From an uncultured Cocleimonas sp. (GTDB lineage Bacteria > Pseudomonadota > Gammaproteobacteria > Thiotrichales > Thiotrichaceae): DNA of 14,565 nucleotides. Positions 9,150 to 14,565 of this stretch are shown piece after piece. Every line of letters starts with the position of its first letter. Positions within the stretch are counted from its first letter, which is position 1. The position numbers and the translations under genes are program-made. The DNA lies in NCBI GenBank assembly GCA_937974135.1, contig CALJIH010000198.1:1-14565 (forward strand), read 5' to 3'. The notes beneath the pieces were generated by a model. The model saw only the letters and a list, made by a program, of their open reading frames with translations, was not told the origin of the DNA and made no database searches.

Positions 9150-9830
9150 ATGGTTACCAATAATTATATGTCTGGATTGTTTGGTCGTTCACCGATTAAA
9201 CCATTGCAGGAGCATATGTATCGCGTTTACAGAAGCATTAAGCATTTGTCCCCTTTAGTAGAAGGAATGATTAATGGTGATAAAGAAGCTTTGTTAGCTG
9301 CACAACAAAAAATTATACAGGGTGAGCATGATGCCGATGAAATGAAGTATGAATTACGTACTCATTTGCCAAAAGGTTTGTTCATGCCCGTTGATCGTCG
9401 CGATATTTTAGATGTGTTGTTAACCCAAGATAAAATAGTTAACCAAGCTAAAGATGTTGCGGGTTTAATCGTAAGTCGCAATATGAAGTTACCCGATGAA
9501 ATGAACGATGACTTCCTAGCACTTACTAATCGTTGCATTGATACGGTTAGACAATCTCTCAATACTATCAATGAGTTAGATGAATTAGTCGAAACAGGTT
9601 TTCGTGGATTAGAAGTGGATCGTGTTGAGAACATGATTGAAAAACTAGGTGTCATAGAAACCGAAACAGATGAAATGCAAGATACCTTAAGAAGCACTTT
9701 ATTTAGATTAGAAAGTGATTTAAGTCCTGTAGATGTCATTTTTACATACCGCCTAATCGAATGGGTTGGAAATATTGCTGATAACGCCGAACGCGTTGGC
9801 AGTCGTTTATCTTTGATGCTAGCGCGCTAA
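9150..9830 (+). CDS. DUF47 family PhoU-like phosphate transport regulator
   Basis: 226-residue all-helical cytosolic protein of the DUF47/TIGR00153 family, related in fold to PhoU. The N-terminus F-G-R-S-P-I-K-P-L-Q-E-H-M and the segment L-P-K-G-L-F-M-P-V-D-R-R-D-I-L-D (74-89) followed by K-I-V-N-Q-A-K-D-V-A are characteristic. Such proteins are almost always encoded directly before a PiT transporter and are thought to modulate it, possibly by binding metals or phosphate-linked ligands through acidic helices. Here the gap to the transporter gene is 13 bases, so they form one operon. GAGAG at 9137-9141 precedes the ATG. An alternative Met at residue 7 is possible but has no better ribosome site. 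Confidence 0.92.
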   Translation: MVTNNYMSGLFGRSPIKPLQEHMYRVYRSIKHLSPLVEGMINGDKEALLAAQQKIIQGEHDADEMKYELRTHLPKGLFMPVDRRDILDVLLTQDKIVNQAKDVAGLIVSRNMKLPDEMNDDFLALTNRCIDTVRQSLNTINELDELVETGFRGLEVDRVENMIEKLGVIETETDEMQDTLRSTLFRLESDLSPVDVIFTYRLIEWVGNIADNAERVGSRLSLMLAR

Positions 9831-9843
9831 AAGGGGAAATAGC

Positions 9844-11106
9844 ATGGAAATTTTTTCAGATACTACGTTTATCTACATCACACTTGCGGCCGTTTTCGGT
9901 ATTTTTATGGCGTGGGGCATCGGTGCAAATGATGTTGCAAATGCAATGGCGACATCCGTTGGTTCGAAAGCAATAACAATTAAACAAGCGATATTAATCG
10001 CTGCAATCTTTGAGTTTTTAGGTGCTTATTTAGCAGGCGGACAAGTAACCAAAACGATTCGTAAAGGTATTGTCGATCTCAATGCCTTTGAAGGAAATCC
10101 CGATTTATTGATATGGGGAATGTTGGCAGCATTGCTGGCAGCTGGTACTTGGTTATTGATTGCCTCTAGTAAAGGTTGGCCTGTTTCAACCACGCACAGT
10201 ATCGTCGGCGCGGTAATTGGCTTCGCCGCAGTTGGTGTTAGCATGGACGCAGTTAGCTGGGGTAAAGTCGGTACCATCGTAATGAGTTGGGTAGTTTCAC
10301 CAATGCTCGCAGGTTTTATTGCCTTTACCGTGTTTATGAGTATTCAAAAACTGGTCATAAATACCGAAAAACCGTTAGAAAACGCAAAAAAATACGGCCC
10401 TATTTACTTATTTATGGTCGGATTTGTTATTGCATTGGTTACCATCAAGAAAGGTTTGAAGCATATTGGTCTTGATGTAAATAATGGCATGGAGTTTGTC
10501 TACGCAGCAATCCTCGGTGTATTAGTAGCGATGCTTGGTGCTTATTTAATAAGAAAAGTGAAGATTGATCCTAAAGCTGAAAAGCGTTTTCATTTTGCTA
10601 ATGTAGAGAAAATCTTTGCTGTATTAATGGTATTTACAGCAGCAGCAATGGCATTTGCCCATGGTTCAAATGATGTAGCGAATGCTGTAGGTCCTATGGC
10701 AGCGGTTATTAGTGTTGCGCAATCAGGTGAATTAGCATCTAAGTCTGCTTTACCTAGCTGGGTATTGTTGGTTGGTGCGGTAGGTATTGTTATTGGTCTT
10801 GCGACTTTAGGCTATAAAGTTATGGCAACTGTTGGTGAAAAAATTACCGAATTAACACCAACACGTGGCTTCTCAGCAGAGATTGGAGCGGCTTCGACTG
10901 TAGTATTAGCTTCGTATACAGGATTACCTATTTCAACTACTCAAACCTTAGTAGGTGCGATTTTAGGGGTAGGATTAGCAAGAGGTATCGCGGCTATTGA
11001 TTTAAGAGTTGTGGGTAATATCTTTATGTCGTGGGTGATTACTTTACCAGCCGGTGCAATTCTCTCAGTATTATTCTTCTATACCTTAAAAGGCATTTTT
11101 AGTTAA
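9844..11106 (+). CDS. Low-affinity inorganic phosphate transporter, PiT family
   Basis: 420-residue inner-membrane protein with about ten hydrophobic segments. PiT proteins carry metal-phosphate or phosphate with H+ or Na+. Both family signature repeats are visible in inverted-topology halves: G-A-N-D-V-A-N-A at 27-34 and G-S-N-D-V-A-N-A at 274-281, each followed later by W-P-V-S-T-T-H-S-I-V-G (112-122) and L-P-I-S-T-T-Q-T-L-V-G (361-371). The Asp and Asn of the N-D-V-A motifs are intact, so transport should be functional. The central cytosolic loop is short, as in bacterial forms that pair with a DUF47 partner, and unlike longer E. coli PitA. AAGGGG at 9829-9836 is the ribosome site. The coupled cation is not determined by the sequence. 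Confidence 0.94.
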   Translation: MEIFSDTTFIYITLAAVFGIFMAWGIGANDVANAMATSVGSKAITIKQAILIAAIFEFLGAYLAGGQVTKTIRKGIVDLNAFEGNPDLLIWGMLAALLAAGTWLLIASSKGWPVSTTHSIVGAVIGFAAVGVSMDAVSWGKVGTIVMSWVVSPMLAGFIAFTVFMSIQKLVINTEKPLENAKKYGPIYLFMVGFVIALVTIKKGLKHIGLDVNNGMEFVYAAILGVLVAMLGAYLIRKVKIDPKAEKRFHFANVEKIFAVLMVFTAAAMAFAHGSNDVANAVGPMAAVISVAQSGELASKSALPSWVLLVGAVGIVIGLATLGYKVMATVGEKITELTPTRGFSAEIGAASTVVLASYTGLPISTTQTLVGAILGVGLARGIAAIDLRVVGNIFMSWVITLPAGAILSVLFFYTLKGIFS

Positions 11107-11176
11107 TGTAGAAACTAAGAAATATGTCATAGGCAGGAAGCGAACTACTCGAAGGGTGGATTGCTTGAAAGCACTA

Positions 11177-11221
11177 AAAAGTAGGGGGGGTGTGTTTATA
11201 AAAACACACCCCCCTACTTTT
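11177..11221. terminator. G-tract inverted pair (copy E), bidirectional terminator between pit and ycaO
   Basis: The left arm AAAAGTAG, six further G, TGTGTTT (11177-11197) pairs with AAACACACCCCCCTACTTTT (11202-11221), with a 4-base loop and one extra G on the left arm (seven G against six C). Total length is 45 bases, the same as copy B. The arms carry TGTG/CACA where other copies have TGTC/GACA, changed on both sides so pairing is kept. It lies between the convergent pit and ycaO-like genes, with four T ending the stem on each strand. Confidence 0.8.
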
Positions 11222-11257
11222 ATGCGGTTTTAATCTAGATTGATTCGTCTCGAATAT

Positions 11258-12961
11258 TTATTCTATTTTAAGCATCTTTTTATAGGCTTTGACCAACAAG
11301 CAATAATTTTTCCATTTACTGTTTAGAAGAAAAACATCTTCTCCATCAATTAGAGCTAAAGCATCATTCAAGATTTCTTTTGTATATAGCTTTTCTAAAA
11401 CAGTTCCGTAATTGGTCATGCCGTCAAGCTGCAAAATTATGTTAATACATTTGTAGGTTTTTAAACGGCGTTGATTGATTTTTTTATACTCTAAAATCCA
11501 TTCACATCCCTCTTGGATGCGCTCATTATCTTGAACTTTTAAAGCAAGTAATAAGATAAGTTCTGCAACACACAGATCGTGAAAAATAGAGTCTTGATCA
11601 GAAGGCATGCCGATGAGTGTTGTTACTAATAAATCATCATCAAGATCTAAATCTTCCAAAGATTCGATGAGTTGTTCACACTCATCATTGCTTTTGGACT
11701 TCTTTAGAATCTGTTCTCTAACATACATACCAACATTATTGTTTTCCCAGACCAAGTCATCCACAGGGAAGACTTCAGACATGCTAGGTATGATGACTCT
11801 GCTGGTGTAAATTTCGGATTCTTTATAATCTGTAACAAATATGTCATTACCTTCTGCCAAAATTAATTGGCATAAGTGATCATGATTCTCTGCTGCATTA
11901 TTTTTAACGTACTTTTCACTCCAATCACTAAACTCATATTCAGATGTTTGGCTAAAACTAACCCATGCAGTTACTCCTTGGGAATTATTAAATTGATGTT
12001 CAAGATTTTTTGGACTAGAAATTTCATCCATATCAAAGCCTGCTTCTGAATGTTCATCCGACTGAGAAAGGTCTTTTTCAAGAAATAATTGGGAAAAACA
12101 ATGCTCTAAAGCGAGCCTAAAATCGGGATGCGAGGCAAAACTGTTACACACACTTTGATTGTTTGGATTAAGTAAAATTACATTTACTACAGGGTAGTTT
12201 CCGTTTAATGAAGCATCTTTTATTAATAAAGAAAACCCTGCTTGTTCAATATCGTAAATATACTTTTGAACATTTGCATACTGATTCAAAATAGATTCTG
12301 GTATGTCAGGTAGTGATATTCCTTCTGCGATTACTTTAAATTGCACATAGTTTTTCAAGACCTTACAGAGTGCTTTAGTACGCGCTTCTGCTTTTGAATT
12401 TCCCGAACCAATACCATTGTTTGCATAAAGGTTATCGATAAGATTTACTGGGAATAAAACTTCATCATTGGTGTCTATCTCTCGCAATGGAATACAACAA
12501 ATGCCTCGTTTATGATTACTAGAAAGCATATCGATTAGAGTACTAGGGCTTAATTCTCCAATCGGATTATATAAATCATGTAACTCAGAATTTAAAACCT
12601 TGTCGGGCCAAGCACCGTCTGGATTGATACCAACCCATTTTTCATTGAGAAAATGCACAAGCTTGCCATTTGCAACTTCATCACCTAGAAAATAATTAGC
12701 CCAAAACCAATGCGTTGTTAATTTTTCAAGGAATGAGTGTAAAGCATCTATTAAGGCTTCTTCATAGGAACGACCAGAACCATTTGTCCTGAGTTGCAGA
12801 CAATCTTTATCACTAATACTAATTGACCAAATATTATCAATTGGATTTGAGCAAGATTGTTCTACAATATCGAAGCCTAAAGCAGAAATAGTCTGTTTTA
12901 TTTTGGTAATTGGACAATCTGGCGCTGTGTTGTTACCAATCGTATGCAGTTGTTTTGACAT
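11258..12961 (-). CDS. ycaO: YcaO-family protein with degenerate ATP/Mg-binding site
   Basis: 567 residues, collinear with E. coli YcaO (586), including the C-terminal helical domain from about 400. Shared landmarks include N-E-K-W (106-109), N-G-K-L-V-H (98-103), the N-L-Y-A-N-N-G-I-G-S-G-N segment (177-188), I-A-E-G-I-S-L-P-D-I-P (211-221) and V-I-I-P-S-M-S-E-V-F-P (389-399). YcaO proteins use ATP to activate amide bonds; E. coli YcaO is linked to RimO-dependent methylthiolation of ribosomal protein S12. Aligned by eye to the E. coli protein as I remember it, most ATP/Mg ligands are changed: K9 to N10, S16 to P17, E75 to S76, E199 to K200, E202 to K203, R203 to N204, R286 to H287, E290 to Q291. 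E78 and E191 remain as E79 and E192. It is probably a non-catalytic paralogue. Many Asp/Glu and Asn residues. No strong ribosome site before ATG 12961. Confidence 0.88.
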   Translation of the reverse strand: MSKQLHTIGNNTAPDCPITKIKQTISALGFDIVEQSCSNPIDNIWSISISDKDCLQLRTNGSGRSYEEALIDALHSFLEKLTTHWFWANYFLGDEVANGKLVHFLNEKWVGINPDGAWPDKVLNSELHDLYNPIGELSPSTLIDMLSSNHKRGICCIPLREIDTNDEVLFPVNLIDNLYANNGIGSGNSKAEARTKALCKVLKNYVQFKVIAEGISLPDIPESILNQYANVQKYIYDIEQAGFSLLIKDASLNGNYPVVNVILLNPNNQSVCNSFASHPDFRLALEHCFSQLFLEKDLSQSDEHSEAGFDMDEISSPKNLEHQFNNSQGVTAWVSFSQTSEYEFSDWSEKYVKNNAAENHDHLCQLILAEGNDIFVTDYKESEIYTSRVIIPSMSEVFPVDDLVWENNNVGMYVREQILKKSKSNDECEQLIESLEDLDLDDDLLVTTLIGMPSDQDSIFHDLCVAELILLLALKVQDNERIQEGCEWILEYKKINQRRLKTYKCINIILQLDGMTNYGTVLEKLYTKEILNDALALIDGEDVFLLNSKWKNYCLLVKAYKKMLKIE

Positions 12962-12990
12962 ATAAATCGAATTTTATGCTAATTTCTTTT

Positions 12991-13006
12991 AATGAATGAA
13001 TGAATG
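12991..13006. repeat. AATG tetranucleotide tandem repeat in a divergent promoter region
   Basis: Four perfect AATG units plus one A, 30 bases upstream of the ycaO-like start and 82 bases upstream of the RskA-like start. Copy-number change by slipped-strand mispairing could alter promoter spacing, but four units is a short tract. Confidence 0.6.
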
Positions 13007-13087
13007 ATTATTTGCATCTTAATTAATAGAATAACAGTTATACCCTATAGGTTTAATAAGATTAAAAATTTTGAGTTTTAAATACCA

Positions 13088-13609
13088 TTGAATAACGATC
13101 AAATCACAAATCAACAGGGTAAATCACCCTTATGGATACTTATATTGGCAATATTAGTTATTGCTGTTGGGGTATGGGCCAGTAATTTTTATAAAGAATG
13201 GACTACAAACCCTAATCAAGAAACAATTCAATCTGAACTATTATTAGAGCAACAACATATTTTAAAGCAAACCGATGTAATAAATACCAATTGGCTGCGA
13301 ACATTAAATCCGCTCGTAAAAAATGTAGAAGGTCGAGTGGTTTGGAGTAATGTCCTACAAAAAGGTGTTATGGAATTTGTTGGTCTTCCTAAAATTGATA
13401 AAAATCAACAATACCGACTGTGGATTTATGACTTAGTGGGAAAAGACACTAAACCTATTTTTTCAACTGAATTTACCAAGGTTTTATCAGATAAATTTCT
13501 GATTCCGTTTTCTTCGAAAGATTTAATCAACTCCCCGTTTAAGTTTGAGTTGATGTTGAAAACAGATGGTGAAGAAATTAGTCAGCCCTTGTTCCTAGCA
13601 CAGCCCTAA
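13088..13609 (+). CDS. Membrane-anchored RskA-like (anti-sigma-K C-terminal) domain protein, TTG start
   Basis: 173 residues. A stop codon lies 7 bases upstream in frame (13079-13081), and the only usable start is TTG 13088; the next Met is far inside the domain. Residues 14-32 form one transmembrane helix after a short polar N-terminus, predicting N-in and a periplasmic C-domain. Residues about 65-170 resemble the extracytoplasmic domain of RskA anti-sigma factors: W-L-R-T-L-N-P, G-R-V-V-W-S, G-L-P-K-I-D-K-N-Q-Q-Y-R-L-W-I-Y-D-L. The cytosolic anti-sigma (zinc-binding H-x3-C-x2-C) domain is absent, so it cannot bind a sigma factor in the usual way, and no sigma gene is adjacent. It is followed 5 bases later by a helical protein gene. 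Family assignment by motif memory only. Confidence 0.65.
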   Translation: MNNDQITNQQGKSPLWILILAILVIAVGVWASNFYKEWTTNPNQETIQSELLLEQQHILKQTDVINTNWLRTLNPLVKNVEGRVVWSNVLQKGVMEFVGLPKIDKNQQYRLWIYDLVGKDTKPIFSTEFTKVLSDKFLIPFSSKDLINSPFKFELMLKTDGEEISQPLFLAQP

Positions 13610-13614
13610 TTTTC

Positions 13615-14307
13615 ATGGATGATTCTAAAATAGGTTTTAGCGAAGCAACTGAGTCTTATGACTTTTTAAAACAGACCCTAAGAGAGAAGCAAGCTTTAAT
13701 CAGTCATTTAAAACCTTCTGCAACAGCAATACAAAGAGCTAACCTACAACTAGAAGTTGCTGAGATCATGATAGAAATTGCTGAGAATGGAATGCCTGAA
13801 GCTGCCTGGGGTTTAGCCAAAGAAGCGTTTACTATTTATCTGAATGCGGATGATTATGAGGCAGCAGTGAATGCATTGGATTGTTTATACCGCACTGAGT
13901 TGCCATCATCTTTAGTGGCGTTAGGGCATGCAATGTGGCTTTCTGTGACTTATCCGATTGATCCCGAATTAAGTATCTTGATGATGAAAAATCTTATTGA
14001 TGATACACCTGATAAATCTGACGGTGCTGCGGTTGCTGCTGTAACTGCACATTATATTGCTGATTTACGCTTAGCCGATGAAAAACGTGAAAGCGTAATG
14101 TTTCTTACAACGAATATGATTGCTCAAGTTGCAGAGCGTCACAGTGATGTAAAAGATCAAACACAATTAAATTTTTGGATAGATAAATTGGAGCTGAATG
14201 ATCCAAATAAATTTTTACCAAAACTTTCGCAAGTGATTGATGCAATCGTTGCTGAGAACTGGTGGTTCGATAAAGATGAATTACGTTCCAAACTCCCTAT
14301 AAATTAG
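13615..14307 (+). CDS. Helical, possibly TPR-like protein of unknown function
   Basis: 230 residues, no signal peptide, no membrane segment, rich in amphipathic helices and acidic (many Asp and Glu). Helix pairs such as A-A-W-G-L-A-K-E-A-F-T-I-Y and Y-E-A-A-V-N-A-L-D-C-L-Y (about residues 62-92) look like tetratricopeptide-type repeats, suggesting a protein-binding scaffold. A C-terminal aromatic patch W-W-F-D-K-D-E is notable. The ATG lies 5 bases after the RskA-like stop with no Shine-Dalgarno, so translation is probably coupled and the two products may act together. It converges on hspQ with a 50-base gap. I do not recognise a named family. Confidence 0.72.
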   Translation: MDDSKIGFSEATESYDFLKQTLREKQALISHLKPSATAIQRANLQLEVAEIMIEIAENGMPEAAWGLAKEAFTIYLNADDYEAAVNALDCLYRTELPSSLVALGHAMWLSVTYPIDPELSILMMKNLIDDTPDKSDGAAVAAVTAHYIADLRLADEKRESVMFLTTNMIAQVAERHSDVKDQTQLNFWIDKLELNDPNKFLPKLSQVIDAIVAENWWFDKDELRSKLPIN

Positions 14308-14357
14308 AGTAAATTCTCTGCGTTAAAACGAAATTAAGTGACAATTGTTGAATACAA

Positions 14358-14565
14358 TCAATTAATTGTTTGTTTCGGTAAATAATGGCCAGGCTCGAAA
14401 TCAGCAAACATATCATCAACCATCGGATGTTCTATTTCCATATCTGTTGAATCTACGTAAATATTTTGCTCGGATACGTAAGCCATAGAGCCTTCTTCAT
14501 CGACTAATACATGGTACCACGGTGCATTTTTTGAGGGTTGGTTAGTGGTATATTGATCATACCAA
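14358..14565 (-). CDS. hspQ: Heat shock protein HspQ / YccV-like hemimethylated-DNA-binding family, N-terminus beyond window
   Basis: The last 68 codons are present, ending at TGA 14358-14360. The readable part begins W-Y-D-Q-Y and contains the family hallmark P-W-Y-H-V-L-V-D-E-E-G (residues 16-26 of the visible part), followed by A-Y-V-S-E-Q-N-I and E-H-P-M-V-D-D-M-F. In E. coli HspQ is a small heat-shock-induced protein that stimulates and is degraded by Lon, and it was earlier described as binding hemimethylated oriC DNA. The C-terminal tail after E-H-P (F-A-D-F-E-P-G-H-Y) differs from the E. coli form. The start and promoter lie outside the window. Confidence 0.85.
   Translation of the reverse strand, partial: WYDQYTTNQPSKNAPWYHVLVDEEGSMAYVSEQNIYVDSTDMEIEHPMVDDMFADFEPGHYLPKQTIN

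Noticed and set aside
9362..9739. Minus-strand frame of 125 codons within the DUF47 gene
   Set aside because: It is Ser-rich antisense to a recognised family protein and has no start context; it is a shadow of the real gene.
14341..14369. AT-rich inverted repeat (ACAATT ... AATTGT) between the helical protein gene and hspQ as a terminator
   Set aside because: The stem is interrupted and AT-only, with no U-tract, and it overlaps the hspQ stop codon; support is too weak.

Overview
The window is AT-rich and compact, and its genes read as gammaproteobacterial: a fadBA beta-oxidation operon, an E. coli-type full-length YcaO protein, HspQ, and a DUF47/PiT phosphate pair. I cannot name a genus. There is no phage, plasmid, tRNA, rRNA or CRISPR signal. 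Two genes run off the window: an SSS-family sodium/solute symporter at the left edge (C-terminus missing) and hspQ at the right edge (N-terminus missing).

Layout from left to right: (1) partial SSS symporter on the minus strand, with a 519-base divergent gap; (2) a small exported acidic protein with its own terminator; (3) an ArsR-family regulator plus SRPBCC-domain operon, with two operator-like sites built into its promoter; (4) fadBA on the minus strand, overlapping by ATGA; (5) divergent from fadB, a TrpD/YbiB-like protein that lacks the phosphoribosyltransferase signatures; (6) a minus-strand exported Gln/Arg-rich ankyrin protein; (7) a plus-strand DUF47 (PhoU-like) and PiT phosphate transporter operon behind a clear sigma-70 promoter; (8) a minus-strand YcaO homologue that has lost most of the family's ATP/Mg-binding residues; (9) divergent from it, a membrane-anchored RskA-like domain protein with a TTG start, followed 5 bases later by a helical protein of unknown function; (10) hspQ.

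Two things stand out. First, a family of intergenic repeats with core GTAGGGGGGTGTC occurs seven times as half-sites. Three are solo. Four form two 45-base inverted pairs lying between convergent genes. Each pair differs from the solo core at a different position, and in both pairs the change is matched in the opposite arm so pairing is kept. This suggests a hairpin-based element, possibly a REP- or MITE-like family, that now serves as bidirectional terminators. Second, the YcaO homologue keeps the whole fold and length but has Lys, Ser, Gln, Pro and His where ATP/Mg ligands belong, so it is probably a pseudoenzyme. The TrpD-like protein shows the same pattern of a kept fold and lost catalytic motifs.
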